Assembly: GCA_910584245.1 (NCBI GenBank)
Contig: CAJTZF010000007.1
Location: 1-64,000, forward strand
Direction: 5' to 3'
Length of the DNA: 64,000 nucleotides
From: an uncultured Eubacterium sp.
GTDB taxonomy: Bacteria > Bacillota > Clostridia > Lachnospirales > Lachnospiraceae
Positions within the stretch are counted from its first letter, which is position 1, and each line of letters starts with the position of its first letter. Of this stretch, positions 35,308-45,158 are shown piece after piece. Under the pieces are notes generated by a model that saw only the letters and a list, made by a program, of their open reading frames with translations, had not been told where the DNA came from and searched no databases. The translations under genes and the position numbers were made by a program.

Positions 35308-37560
35308 ATGAGCCAGGAAAAGGAAAATATAATACAACTGGATTTTTCAGAAGAGATGAAGAACGCTTACCGGGACTATGCGGTGAGCGTTATCGTAGCC
35401 CGTGCGCTGCCGGATGCGAGGGATGGACTGAAGCCGGTGCAGCGGCGTATTTTGTATGCCATGAAGGAATTGGGACTCTACCCGGACCGTCCACACCGGA
35501 AGAGTGCCCGTATCGTCGGCGATGCGATGGGTAAATACCATCCGCACGGAGACAGCTCCATTTATGAGGCGCTCGTACATATGACCGAGGAATATTCCCT
35601 TAATACCCCGCTCGTCGATGGGCACGGCAATTTTGGATCAATTGACGGGGACGGGGCGGCGGCCATGCGTTATACTGAGGCGAGGCTTTCCGAGGCGGCT
35701 ATGACTATGCTGGAAAATCTGGAGAAGGGACTTGTAGAGTTTGGCCCAAATTTCGATGAAAGTGAGAAAGAGCCACTTGTGCTCCCGGCGATGCTGCCGA
35801 ATCTCCTCATCAACGGGACGACAGGAATCGCCGTCGGTATGGCGACGAACATACCCCCGCACAATTTAGGGGAGGTAGTTGACGCCGTCATCGCCTATAT
35901 GGACCGGCCCGGTATTTCACTGCAAAAGCTTATGGATTACGTCCCCGCGCCCGATTTTCCTACTGGAGGGATTATTACGAACGCATCGGAGCTTCCCGCC
36001 ATTTACGAAACGGGGGAGGGGAAAATCCGGCTTCGCGCCCGCACAGAGCTCGAGAAGGGGGATAATGGCCGCACGAATATCGTCATTACGGAAATACCGT
36101 ACACCGTATCCGGAAACAAGACAAAACTGGTTGAGAGCCTGTCTTCGCTCGTAAAGGACCGGGTATTTGAGGAGATTTATGATGTGCGGGATGAATCTTC
36201 CAAAGAGGGCATTCGTGTCGTGATCGAGGTGAAAAAGGGACGGGATATTGAAAACCTTTTAAATGGCCTCTACAAGAAGAGCCAGATGGAGGATACATTT
36301 GGCGTCAACCTTCTTGCGATAACCGGCGGGCAGCCGAAACTTTTTAATCTGAAATCGCTGATTGAGGAATTTGTCCTTTTTCAAGAGGAGCTATATACGA
36401 AGGAATATCAATTCCTATTGGCGAAGGCCCAAAAGCGGTTGGAGATTGTAGAAGGCCTGATTAAGGCGACAGATGTCATAGATCTGATTATTGAAATACT
36501 GCGGGGGAGTTCATCGGTGAAGCAGGCCAGGGCATGCCTGATTGACGGCGTGACGGACGATATCGCATTTAAGAGCGCGGCCTCCGAAAAGCAGGCCAAA
36601 ACGCTCCTGTTTACCGGGGCGCAGGCAGACGCTATTCTCACTATGCCCCTCAGCAAGCTGATTGGTCTTGAGATTTTGAAGCTTCACGGTGAAAATGACG
36701 AGTTGCTGTCCAGCATTGCCACATATGAAAAGGTACTTGCCGATGTGAGGGAGCTGTACAAGGTTATTAAGGCGAGGCTGCGCAAGTATAAAAAACAGTT
36801 TTCCAGAGAGAGAAAGACCGAGCTGGCGGATGTCGTACCGAAGGCATATATCGAAGAAGTGAAAATCGAGGATATTTATGTGTGCATCGACCGGTTTGGC
36901 TATATGAAGGCTATGGACGAGGCGGCTTTTGTGAGGGCGTCGGACGAGGCCAAGCAGGAATATCCCCACATTATAAAAATGAAAAATACAGACAAGGTCT
37001 GCCTGTTTACAGACCAGGGGAATATGCATCAGGTAAGGGCGGACCGGATTCCGAAATGTAAAATCAAGGATAAGGGGGCGCTCGTCCATACGCTCTGTAA
37101 GCTGTCCGGCGACGAGGAAGCGCTGTTATATATACCATTTGAGGATTTATTTGAATCCATGTTGTTATTTACGACAAAAGGTGGGTATATTAAGCTTGTG
37201 TCAGGGGCGGAATTTGAGACGAACCGCAGCCAGGTGGCGGCAACAAAGCTGGAACAGGGGGACGAAGTGTCGGGCATCGTGAGCCTGACGGCGTCGGACG
37301 TACTTTCTGGAATGAAAAAGGTGATATTGATTACAGAAAAAAAACTTTCCCTTGGCTTTCCGCTCAGTGAAGTGAGCGAGCTGAAAAAGACGAGCCGGGG
37401 CGTGAGGGCAATTTTGTTAGATAAGGACGATAAACTGGTATTTTCGACGGTTGTCGACGCCAATGCGGAAACTTTTTCTTATAAGGGAAAGGAGTTAAAT
37501 GCAAAGCGGGTGAGAAACCGGAGACGGGCGGCGAAAGGGCAGAAGGCGAATTTGGATTAG
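35308..37560 (+). CDS. parC: DNA topoisomerase IV subunit A
   Basis: This 750-residue breakage-reunion subunit has the catalytic Tyr in AAMRYTEARL and the quinolone region GDAMGKYHPHGDSSIYEAL. That region carries Ser and Glu at the usual resistance positions, so no resistance change is visible. The C-terminal beta-pinwheel (about 500-735) has no QRRGGKG-type GyrA box, which argues for topoisomerase IV rather than gyrase. It starts 46 bases after parE and shares its transcript. Confidence 0.85.
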   Translation: MSQEKENIIQLDFSEEMKNAYRDYAVSVIVARALPDARDGLKPVQRRILYAMKELGLYPDRPHRKSARIVGDAMGKYHPHGDSSIYEALVHMTEEYSLNTPLVDGHGNFGSIDGDGAAAMRYTEARLSEAAMTMLENLEKGLVEFGPNFDESEKEPLVLPAMLPNLLINGTTGIAVGMATNIPPHNLGEVVDAVIAYMDRPGISLQKLMDYVPAPDFPTGGIITNASELPAIYETGEGKIRLRARTELEKGDNGRTNIVITEIPYTVSGNKTKLVESLSSLVKDRVFEEIYDVRDESSKEGIRVVIEVKKGRDIENLLNGLYKKSQMEDTFGVNLLAITGGQPKLFNLKSLIEEFVLFQEELYTKEYQFLLAKAQKRLEIVEGLIKATDVIDLIIEILRGSSSVKQARACLIDGVTDDIAFKSAASEKQAKTLLFTGAQADAILTMPLSKLIGLEILKLHGENDELLSSIATYEKVLADVRELYKVIKARLRKYKKQFSRERKTELADVVPKAYIEEVKIEDIYVCIDRFGYMKAMDEAAFVRASDEAKQEYPHIIKMKNTDKVCLFTDQGNMHQVRADRIPKCKIKDKGALVHTLCKLSGDEEALLYIPFEDLFESMLLFTTKGGYIKLVSGAEFETNRSQVAATKLEQGDEVSGIVSLTASDVLSGMKKVILITEKKLSLGFPLSEVSELKKTSRGVRAILLDKDDKLVFSTVVDANAETFSYKGKELNAKRVRNRRRAAKGQKANLD

Positions 37561-37592
37561 GCGGTTATGCACACATTTTTGATTTGTACTGT

Positions 37593-37619
37593 TAATTAAT
37601 TCCCGATATCGTCCGATAC
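37593..37619 (+). promoter_or_regulatory. Sigma-28 (SigD-type) promoter of flgM
   Basis: TAAT (37593-37596), 15 bases, then TCCGATAC (37612-37619) match the flagellar TAAA-N15-GCCGATAA pattern. It precedes flgM by 46 bases. Confidence 0.65.
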
Positions 37620-37664
37620 ATATTGTAAGAAACGTAGAAAATATTCTTTTAGGTGGTGAATATT

Positions 37665-37937
37665 ATGAGAATTGATGCATACATGCAGGTAAACCAGCTT
37701 TATCATGCCAGCAAGCCGAAAGCGGCTGGAAGAACTTCCAGATCTGCTTCTGAAAACGACAGTCTCGAGATCTCCAGTTTTGGAAAGGATTATCAGATCG
37801 CGAAAAAAGCAGCTTCTGAACTTTCGGATGTCAGGGAAGATAAAGTGAAAGATATAAAAGAAAGAATGAAGGCGGGGACGTACAACGTATCGCTTGACGA
37901 CGTGGCCGAAAACCTTGCCGAACGGTTGCTCGGATGA
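37665..37937 (+). CDS. flgM: Anti-sigma-28 factor FlgM
   Basis: The 90-residue FlgM begins MRIDAYMQVNQLY and ends with the sigma-binding helix region VKDIKERMKAGTYNVSLDDVAENLAERLL. It holds SigD/FliA inactive until the hook is complete. ATG 37665 follows AGGTGG; an upstream GTG at 37653 lacks spacing. It opens the late flagellar operon and is itself behind a sigma-28 promoter, giving feedback. Confidence 0.92.
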   Translation: MRIDAYMQVNQLYHASKPKAAGRTSRSASENDSLEISSFGKDYQIAKKAASELSDVREDKVKDIKERMKAGTYNVSLDDVAENLAERLLG

Positions 37938-38016
37938 TATTGCAATAACAGACGAGAGAGCAGGACATACAACATATCCGAATGTTTATCCGGATAAGCT
38001 GTTAGGAGGATTTTGA

Positions 38017-38532
38017 GTGGCGAGTTTAATGGAAGAATTAGTGGAAACCCTGAATCGGGAAGAACAGCTGTATGCCGACTTGATTCCGATTCAAGAGGAT
38101 AAATTAAGGGCGATTGTCGCAAATGACCTGGCGGCCATCGGACGGCTGTCGGATGAGGAGCAGAAGCTGGTGGACGAAGTGGGAGTTCTGGAGACGAAGC
38201 GGATTCGGATCGCCAACGATATTGCGACAGTTCTCGGAAAGCCCCCAGGGGCGATGAAGCTGGAAAATATGATTGATGCCTTAAAAAACCAGCCCAAGGA
38301 GCAAAAAATATTACAGGAGCTGCACGATCGGCTGCGAAGGACCATAAGCCGGCTGCAGGATTTGAATATTCGAAATAAAGAGTTATTGAACCAGGCAATG
38401 GAAATGGTCGAATTTAACATGAATGTGATAAGAAGTACACGGATGTCTTCGGGAAGCAGTAATTATTCAAGCAATGCTGCACAGGTGGATGTGCCTGATA
38501 TACAAGCTGGCACATTTGATGCAAAGCAGTAG
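38017..38532 (+). CDS. flgN: FlgN-type flagellar chaperone
   Basis: This 171-residue, nearly all-helical protein (MEELVETLNREEQLYADLIPIQEDK) has the FlgN pattern and a Ser/Asn-rich tail (about 140-171). It is expected to escort FlgK and FlgL to the export gate, and the two flgK genes and flgL follow directly. The start is GTG, six bases after AGGAGGA. Confidence 0.82.
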   Translation: MASLMEELVETLNREEQLYADLIPIQEDKLRAIVANDLAAIGRLSDEEQKLVDEVGVLETKRIRIANDIATVLGKPPGAMKLENMIDALKNQPKEQKILQELHDRLRRTISRLQDLNIRNKELLNQAMEMVEFNMNVIRSTRMSSGSSNYSSNAAQVDVPDIQAGTFDAKQ

Positions 38533-38629
38533 TTTGATACCCACACTCGTGTGCTTCTGTTGTATTGTATAGAAAGAACAAAATAAAGCAGGTGAGCAGG
38601 GTTCTCACTTGACAGGAATGAGGTTAGTT

Positions 38630-40441
38630 ATGGGAAATTTATTTGCAAGTTTAAATACCGGTGTGTCGGGACTGCACACGGCGCAGAGTTCGCTGTATAC
38701 GGCGGCGCATAACCTTTCAAATGCGACGACGCCTGGTCATACGAGACAGCAGGTTATGGTGACGGATTACAACTATACGACGAGACAGGGCGTGTACGGA
38801 AATCTCATGCAGGTTGGCTTGGGATCCAATGTCGCTGTAATCCGCCAGATCCGGAATACGTTTTTAGATGCCCAGTACCGGGTTCAGGTCGGGCGCGAGA
38901 GCTTTTATGACGCCCAGTACAAGGCTCTTTCAGAAATTGAAGACATGTTTGGCGAGATGGAGGGGGAGGAATTCTCCAAGGTCATGAATGAGGGCCTGTG
39001 GAAAGCCCTTTCTGATTTACAGGAAAACCCCGATCAGATTGTATTTCGTTCGGAAATGGTGGCGATGGCGTCAAAGTTTGTTGATCGTGCCAACGTGATC
39101 CAGACCCAGTTGCTGGAATACCAGAAAAATATGAATGAGGAAGTCATTAAGCAGGTAAACAGCATTAATAATATTGTTTCGGAGATTAAGCATTACAATT
39201 CACTCATTCATAAATTCGAGGCGACAGGCGAGCGCGCGAACGATTACCGCGACGCCAGAAACCTGCTGCTTGACGAACTGGGTTCGTATATCAATTTTGA
39301 CTCTGTAGAAGAGGTTGATGGATCTGTCTCAATTTTTGCAGAGGGCAGATATCTTTTGGAGACAAATGTCCAGTTCGAGCTGACAACAGCGTATGAGAGT
39401 GATGAATCGAGGCTTTTAAAGCCAGTCTGGGATATGGGGAAAGAAGATTTCTTCCAGCGTGGAGAGCTTTCTTATTCGGTAGAGGACAATTCAGATACCG
39501 GATCCCTGAGAGGACTACTGGTGGCGAGAGGAACCAATTTAGCCAATTATACGCATTTGCCACAGCGGCCGATGGAGAAAAATTTTGTGGATGAAGACGG
39601 AAATCTGGATGAAGCGGCTTATCTCCAGGCCACGATAAAGTATGAGGAACAGGTTGAGGAATTTAATAAACTGGTGCAGCCGTCGATTGTTATGACTGTT
39701 CAATCGCAGTTTGACTGCCTGGTCCACGGCATTGTAACAATGATTAACGACACCTTTTGCCCGAACAAAGAAGTGACGGCCAAAATCACACAGCCGGACG
39801 GGACGCAGGTGACAAAGACCATTCACATTCTGGATACCGAGAAATCCGGGGTCGGTGACGACGCTGACGAGACGATGGGGACAGAGATTTTTGTTCGCCG
39901 GAATACGCCGCGGTATACGAAAACGAATGTGACAATCATAAACGACGATGGAACGGAAACGACACAGGAAGTTTATATGTACAATGAAGAAGATCCGTCC
40001 GACCCGTATACACTTTATACGATTGGGCAGCTGGAGGTGAATCCGGAGTTGTTGAGGGACCCGTCCAAACTTCCGTTAAACTCCAACCCGTTGAGCGGAA
40101 ATGCGGACTCATTTGCATGGGATTTGTGTGAACAGATGATGAGCAAATGGAATGAGGACTTTGGTACGCTTGATCCGAATTCAAAGGCTACATACACTTA
40201 CAAAAATTACTATGAGGGACTTGTCGGACAATTTGCAGTCCAGGGAAATGTTTGGCGGGATATTGTTGAAAACCAGGAGAGGACCGTATATTCAGTGGAA
40301 CAGGAGAGACAGAGAATCATGGGAGTGTCCAGCGACGAAGAGCTTTCAGATTTGATTAAATTCCAGCAGTGTTTCAACGCGTCTTCACGATATATCACAG
40401 TAGTTGACGAGATGATTGAACATCTTATTACACATTTGTAA
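38630..40441 (+). CDS. flgK: Flagellar hook-associated protein FlgK, first copy
   Basis: This 603-residue HAP1 begins MGNLFASLNTGVSGLHTAQS, with the FlgK/FlgE N-terminal rod signature AAHNLSNATTPGHTRQQV and the C-terminal FNASSRYITVVDEMIEHLI. It forms the hook-filament junction. I choose ATG 38630 because GAGG is six bases upstream; the frame extends to TTG 38609. A second, divergent FlgK follows after 28 bases. Confidence 0.9.
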   Translation: MGNLFASLNTGVSGLHTAQSSLYTAAHNLSNATTPGHTRQQVMVTDYNYTTRQGVYGNLMQVGLGSNVAVIRQIRNTFLDAQYRVQVGRESFYDAQYKALSEIEDMFGEMEGEEFSKVMNEGLWKALSDLQENPDQIVFRSEMVAMASKFVDRANVIQTQLLEYQKNMNEEVIKQVNSINNIVSEIKHYNSLIHKFEATGERANDYRDARNLLLDELGSYINFDSVEEVDGSVSIFAEGRYLLETNVQFELTTAYESDESRLLKPVWDMGKEDFFQRGELSYSVEDNSDTGSLRGLLVARGTNLANYTHLPQRPMEKNFVDEDGNLDEAAYLQATIKYEEQVEEFNKLVQPSIVMTVQSQFDCLVHGIVTMINDTFCPNKEVTAKITQPDGTQVTKTIHILDTEKSGVGDDADETMGTEIFVRRNTPRYTKTNVTIINDDGTETTQEVYMYNEEDPSDPYTLYTIGQLEVNPELLRDPSKLPLNSNPLSGNADSFAWDLCEQMMSKWNEDFGTLDPNSKATYTYKNYYEGLVGQFAVQGNVWRDIVENQERTVYSVEQERQRIMGVSSDEELSDLIKFQQCFNASSRYITVVDEMIEHLITHL

Positions 40442-40469
40442 AAGATAGAAGCGAGAAAGGAGAAAAGAC

Positions 40470-42341
40470 ATGGGTTTACCTACATTTCAGGGGCTTGAAA
40501 TTGCGAAGTCAGGCATGATGGCTTACAATACAGCGATGCAGACGGCGGCACACAACTTGGCAAACGTGGGGACAAGAGGATATTCCCGTCAGGTGGTTCG
40601 GACGACGGCACACACGACGCCGGTCCGGACGAATAAAGTCATTGGTTCGGGCGTGGATATTTTGGGAATTGAGAGGCAGCGAAGCGAGTATTACGATACG
40701 AAATATGAGCAGGTAAATACGACGTACAGCAGATATGACACACATTCTTATTATTTGAATGAGATCCAGAGAAAGCTGTATTCGGTAGATGACAAGACCG
40801 GCGGTATTACAAATTCATTTGATTTATTTTGCGCACAGCTGACTTCTCTGCCGAACGATGCGGGAGAGCAGGCGAGAAGAAAGCAGATTACATCGAACGG
40901 CAGTACGTTTACCCGTTTTGTACAGGAGACAGCTACTTATTTGAAAAATTTGCAGGATGAGGCGAATTCGGAAATTAAGGCCAGCGTAGGCCAGGTAAAC
41001 GCCATTGCGGATAAGATCGTCTCTGTGACGAAGCAGATCAATACACTCGAGGCATATGGTGGAAATGCCAATGATTTGCGCGACCAGAGAACGGTACTTC
41101 TGGATGAGCTCTCCGAATATTTCAACATTAAGGTGTTGGAAGAAGAGCCGGCTGACGGCGTGGGATTAAACCGTTTCTATGTATATGTGGACGGCGCAGT
41201 ATTTATAGACACGTATGATGTAAATAAGTTGGTAATAAAAGAAAGCGACACGATTAATAATATCAATGATATAGATGGACTTTACGAAGTTAAATGGCAA
41301 AACGGATCTTCGTTCCGGCCATACAGTTCGACACTGGGCGGAAAGCTCGCGGGACTCTTTGAGTCACGGGATGGGAATAATGGGGCGGTATTGTCTGGAA
41401 AGGCGTCGGGACAGCTCGAGAATAATGCCGACGGCGATCTCGTTCTTACGATGGAAAAGGCAAATATCAACGACGTCAATTTATTGAATATACCTGCCAC
41501 AAACGGAAAGATTACGATTAATAATGTTTCTTACAGCTATAAGAGCTTTGAGGTCGAAGTGTCCGATACGGGGGAATTTACTTATAAATTTACGCTTAAT
41601 AATGAAGTGAGCGCAAAACAGGCGCAGTCGTTAAACAACGCGGTGAAAGCGGGAAAGCCGGTGACTGTTGGTGAGAGGGTGGAATATAAGGGTGTTCCGT
41701 ATTATATGGCGCAGTTAAATGAGTTTGTGAGGACTTTTGCCCAGGAATTCAACACGATTCATAAATCGGGATATGATGTTTATGGAAACAGCGGCATGGA
41801 CTTTTTCAATGCCAAAGATGTGACAAGTGGGGAGAATTTCAAATTTATCGAGAGGAATGAAAAGGGATATGATGCTTCCTTTTCCTCAGAAGCGCAAAGA
41901 CAGCCGGATGGGACTTATGTCGGCAGCTATTATTACATGACGGCGCTGAACATATGTGTGACAGATGACTTGCTGGAAAACGAGAATCTGTTTGCCTGCA
42001 ACTCTGAGTCGCTTCCGGGTAAATCAGAGAACTTGAATATTTTGAAGCTGGCGGCACTGAAGGACGATTCAAGCATGTTCCTGCACGGGGCGCCGGACCA
42101 GTTTCTTCAATCGTTCACTGCCGATATCAGCGTGGATTGCCAAAAAGCTTTTTCCTTGCGGGATGGGCAGAAGGACATTCTGGATGTAGTGGATTTGCAG
42201 AGACAGTCGATTTGCGGGGCAGATGAGGATGAGGAGACAGAAAACGTTCTGATTTTCCAGCGGATGGTATTTAACCAGTACAAAGTGTTGTCAGTGATGA
42301 ATGAAGTTTTAGATAAATTGATTAACGGAACTGCGGTATAA
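40470..42341 (+). CDS. flgK: Flagellar hook-associated protein FlgK, second copy
   Basis: This 623-residue paralogue starts MGLPTFQGLEIAKSGMMAYN and has AAHNLANVGTRGYSRQVV and the C-terminal FQRMVFNQYKVLSVMNEVLDKLI. Both ends keep the coiled-coil regions needed for assembly, but the middle differs strongly from the first copy. Which of the two is the true HAP1, or whether they form a mixed junction, cannot be told from sequence. AGAAAGGAG precedes the ATG. Confidence 0.9.
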   Translation: MGLPTFQGLEIAKSGMMAYNTAMQTAAHNLANVGTRGYSRQVVRTTAHTTPVRTNKVIGSGVDILGIERQRSEYYDTKYEQVNTTYSRYDTHSYYLNEIQRKLYSVDDKTGGITNSFDLFCAQLTSLPNDAGEQARRKQITSNGSTFTRFVQETATYLKNLQDEANSEIKASVGQVNAIADKIVSVTKQINTLEAYGGNANDLRDQRTVLLDELSEYFNIKVLEEEPADGVGLNRFYVYVDGAVFIDTYDVNKLVIKESDTINNINDIDGLYEVKWQNGSSFRPYSSTLGGKLAGLFESRDGNNGAVLSGKASGQLENNADGDLVLTMEKANINDVNLLNIPATNGKITINNVSYSYKSFEVEVSDTGEFTYKFTLNNEVSAKQAQSLNNAVKAGKPVTVGERVEYKGVPYYMAQLNEFVRTFAQEFNTIHKSGYDVYGNSGMDFFNAKDVTSGENFKFIERNEKGYDASFSSEAQRQPDGTYVGSYYYMTALNICVTDDLLENENLFACNSESLPGKSENLNILKLAALKDDSSMFLHGAPDQFLQSFTADISVDCQKAFSLRDGQKDILDVVDLQRQSICGADEDEETENVLIFQRMVFNQYKVLSVMNEVLDKLINGTAV

Positions 42342-42426
42342 TGCGAAGCACGGAGTGTTTAGCCCTCGTGTGCGGCGGTGCGCCACAATGACGGCGCGTG
42401 ACATTTTAGAAAGGTTGTGGAAGAAG

Positions 42427-43911
42427 ATGCGAGTAACAAATAATATGATGAGAAATAACACCTTGCTTCACATACAGAGAAACAAGGCCGCGTATAACGA
42501 TTATTTTGCACAGTATGCGACACAGAAAAAGATTCAGAAGCCATCGGACGATCCTACGATTGCAGTGCGGGCGCTCAAGTACCGGACGACGATGGTGGAA
42601 ATCAATCAGTATTTGAAAAACTGTGACGACGCGGAGAACTGGCTGGATGCCACAGAAAAGCCGATGGATAAGGCAAATGAAATACTGGATACGATGATTG
42701 ACTACGTGACGAATGCGGCCAACGACCCGAATAATGCGGATGACCGCGCGACAATTGCACAGCAGCTTCGCGAGTACGCAGGGTTTATCTATGAGCAGAA
42801 TGCCAATTCCGACTATGCGGGAAGATATTTGTTTACCGGATTCCGCACGGATGTGCCATTGTTATTCACCGATACCCAGAAGGATACGACCTATACGATC
42901 ACGGAGAAACTGGATATCAATGACATTAATACATCCAATTTTGTTTACGGCCAGCCCGTTTACGATGCTTCTTACGATGCGGATGATTATGCGAATGCGG
43001 CTTCTAAGTTTTTGGAGACGCATAAAATCTCCCTGTCATATAATAATTGCGATGTAAGGGATGTGCAGATCACATATAAGGATTCAACGGGAGCGGTGCA
43101 GACAATTACGGCCGTAACTAAGAGCATTCCGAACAATACCGTTTACAATGAGCAGTATAAGCCGGGAGATAATGAGGTATATTTCGTGCCGGAGAGAGGG
43201 GAGCTTGTGTTTGGAAACGGTATATATGATTTGGTGAGGAATGGTTCAGATATGAGCGTCGTGTACGATAAGACGGAATTTGATAAGAATGATATCCGGC
43301 CGGAGCATTATTTTGACTGCAAGGCGGTAAATAATGTGACAAAGGTTACAAAAAATTATACAAATGTCGGTGAGCAGAAAATAAATTACCAGATCAATTT
43401 CAGCCAGACTTTGACGGTCAATACGCTTGGCTGCAATGCGTTTGATACATCAATTGGCAGAGTGGTGGACCAGGTCTACGATGTTATGAATGGCCTGGAT
43501 GTCATGGAAGAGAATTTGAAAGCTGTAAAGAAACGAATTGCCGACTGCGACCCGAATGACAAAGAAACATTGGCGAGCTTGAAGGAGCTGGGCAACCAGA
43601 TTGAAACGGAAGTTGCGCTTCAGAATACGGTACTTACGAATACGTATTCCCATGCGATCACTGTATTCCAGGATGCGAAAAATACATTGAACGTAGCAGT
43701 TTCCGACCACGGAGCAAGATATAACCGTCTGAAAATGACGCAGAGCCAGCTCGATACGCTGAAAATTGACACAGATGAAGCAAAATCGGAAAATGAAAAT
43801 GCAGATCTTGAAGAAATACTCGTAAATTATACGGAAGCCGATATGCTTTATCAGGCAGCGCTCCAGGCAACAGTGAAAATCATCGGGACATCGCTGTTGG
43901 ATTTTATCTAA
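42427..43911 (+). CDS. flgL: Flagellar hook-associated protein FlgL
   Basis: The 494-residue HAP3 starts MRVTNNMMRNNTLLHIQRNK, has the flagellin-like N-terminal motif KIQKPSDDPTIAVRALKYR, and ends with an assembly helix (EILVNYTEADMLYQAALQAT). It links FlgK to flagellin. The open frame extends about 70 bases upstream, but GGAAGAAG before 42427 and homology favour this start. Confidence 0.88.
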   Translation: MRVTNNMMRNNTLLHIQRNKAAYNDYFAQYATQKKIQKPSDDPTIAVRALKYRTTMVEINQYLKNCDDAENWLDATEKPMDKANEILDTMIDYVTNAANDPNNADDRATIAQQLREYAGFIYEQNANSDYAGRYLFTGFRTDVPLLFTDTQKDTTYTITEKLDINDINTSNFVYGQPVYDASYDADDYANAASKFLETHKISLSYNNCDVRDVQITYKDSTGAVQTITAVTKSIPNNTVYNEQYKPGDNEVYFVPERGELVFGNGIYDLVRNGSDMSVVYDKTEFDKNDIRPEHYFDCKAVNNVTKVTKNYTNVGEQKINYQINFSQTLTVNTLGCNAFDTSIGRVVDQVYDVMNGLDVMEENLKAVKKRIADCDPNDKETLASLKELGNQIETEVALQNTVLTNTYSHAITVFQDAKNTLNVAVSDHGARYNRLKMTQSQLDTLKIDTDEAKSENENADLEEILVNYTEADMLYQAALQATVKIIGTSLLDFI

Positions 43912-43923
43912 GGAGGCATTTAT

Positions 43924-44379
43924 ATGCTAGTGAAGACGAGGTATTTTGGAGAAGTCGACCTGACAGATGATAAAATAATCACGCTGGAAAAAGGGTTGAT
44001 GGGTTTTGATGAATATAAGCGCTATACGATCCTGTACGACTGTGAGAAGGAAGAGGGCACGAATATATCCTGGTTCCAAAGCGTGGATGAGCCGTCGCTG
44101 GCTCTTCCGGTCATCAATCCCCTGATTGTAAAAGAGGACTACAATCCGGTTGTGGAGGATGAGCTCCTGGCTGGTATCGGTGAAATCAACGAGGAAAACA
44201 TGGTGATTCTGATCACGATGACCGTTCCGGCAGACCTGAAGGAAATGACGGTAAACCTGAAAGCTCCGATTATTATAAATGCGGATACGAGAAAGGGGAT
44301 ACAGCTCATCGTAGAAAATCAGGATTATGAAGTAAAATATAAGATTTACGATGTCCTCAAAAACAAGAAGGAGGCATGA
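43924..44379 (+). CDS. fliW: Flagellar assembly factor FliW
   Basis: The 151-residue FliW starts MLVKTRYFGEVDLTDDKIITLEKGLMGFDEYKRYTIL-like; the family core GLMGF and SLALPVINP are visible. FliW binds CsrA and flagellin, and flagellin frees CsrA to block its own translation. It is directly followed by csrA, as usual. Confidence 0.95.
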   Translation: MLVKTRYFGEVDLTDDKIITLEKGLMGFDEYKRYTILYDCEKEEGTNISWFQSVDEPSLALPVINPLIVKEDYNPVVEDELLAGIGEINEENMVILITMTVPADLKEMTVNLKAPIIINADTRKGIQLIVENQDYEVKYKIYDVLKNKKEA

Positions 44380-44383
44380 CCGC

Positions 44384-44611
44384 ATGTTAGCATTGGCAAG
44401 AAAAGCAAATGAATCAATTATCATTAACGACGATATAGAGGTTACCATTCTTGAGATCAAGGGGGACCAGGTCAAGGTGGGCGTTAAGGCGCCAAAGTCT
44501 GTTCCTGTGTACAGGAAAGAGCTTTATCTTCAGATCCAGGAAGCAAATGTGGAGGCTGCCCGTGCGGTAAATACGGCTGCGCTGTCCGATTTATTAAAAA
44601 AGGAAAAGTAA
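44384..44611 (+). CDS. csrA: Translational regulator CsrA
   Basis: The 75-residue CsrA begins MLALARKANESIIINDDIEV, with the RNA-contact residues in the first strand (L4, R6) and VKVGVKAPKSVPVYRKEL. It represses translation by binding GGA sites at ribosome-binding regions. AAGGAGG nine bases upstream defines the start, five bases after fliW. Likely targets are the two flagellin leaders in this window. Confidence 0.95.
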   Translation: MLALARKANESIIINDDIEVTILEIKGDQVKVGVKAPKSVPVYRKELYLQIQEANVEAARAVNTAALSDLLKKEK

Positions 44612-44614
44612 GGT

Positions 44615-44641
44615 TAATTTTTCAGAGAAGCATGCCGATAA
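44615..44641 (+). promoter_or_regulatory. Sigma-28 promoter of flaG-fliD-fliS
   Basis: TAAT (44615-44618), 15 bases, then a full GCCGATAA (44634-44641). It lies 52 bases before flaG and is the best sigma-28 match in the window. Confidence 0.8.
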
Positions 44642-44692
44642 TTTTATAAAGAAAGGTTTAAATATGCACAAGATACACATGGAGGTGTTTGT

Positions 44693-45118
44693 ATGGAAGT
44701 AGAAACGATGTCAAAAGTCAGCTCGAACTACGGGGCAACGGAGGCCGTTAAGGTGTCAGCTCCGAAATCGGTGGATAAGGCGGAGGTAGTATTTAAGGAG
44801 CCTCTGAGAACGGATTCGGCAGCGGCGGCTTTACAGTCAGTGGATGCTAAGGGAAATGCTGAACAGCAGGGAAGCGGTCAGCAGAAAGGGCACAAACCAA
44901 GTGAGGCAACGGTGGACGATGCCGTGAAACGGGCAAATCTTAAGATGGAACACACACGCTGTGAATATTCTTATCACAAGAAAACGAACCGGGTTTCGAT
45001 TAAGGTTATTGATCGGGATACCGACGAAGTAATTCGTGAGATTCCACCAGAAAAGTCCCTGGATATGTTGCAGAAAATGTGGGAACTGGCAGGCATGCTG
45101 GTAGACGAAAAACGATAG
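44693..45118 (+). CDS. flaG: FlaG-family flagellar protein
   Basis: This 141-residue protein has a low-complexity N-terminal half and the FlaG domain at the C-terminus (about 75-141): YSYHKKTNRVSIKVIDRDTD then VIREIPPEKSLDMLQKMWEL. FlaG proteins influence filament length or structure. The GTG/ATG at 44693 follows GGAGG. It is 40 bases before fliD. Confidence 0.85.
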   Translation: MEVETMSKVSSNYGATEAVKVSAPKSVDKAEVVFKEPLRTDSAAAALQSVDAKGNAEQQGSGQQKGHKPSEATVDDAVKRANLKMEHTRCEYSYHKKTNRVSIKVIDRDTDEVIREIPPEKSLDMLQKMWELAGMLVDEKR

Positions 45119-45158
45119 TCCGTTATCATATGCATAGAAATGAAATGGAGGAACAGAT

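Noticed and set aside
33334..37560. Calling the pair DNA gyrase
   Set aside because: The A subunit lacks a visible GyrA box in its C-terminal domain and the pair is not near dnaA/recF. Topoisomerase IV is preferred, though gyrase is not excluded.
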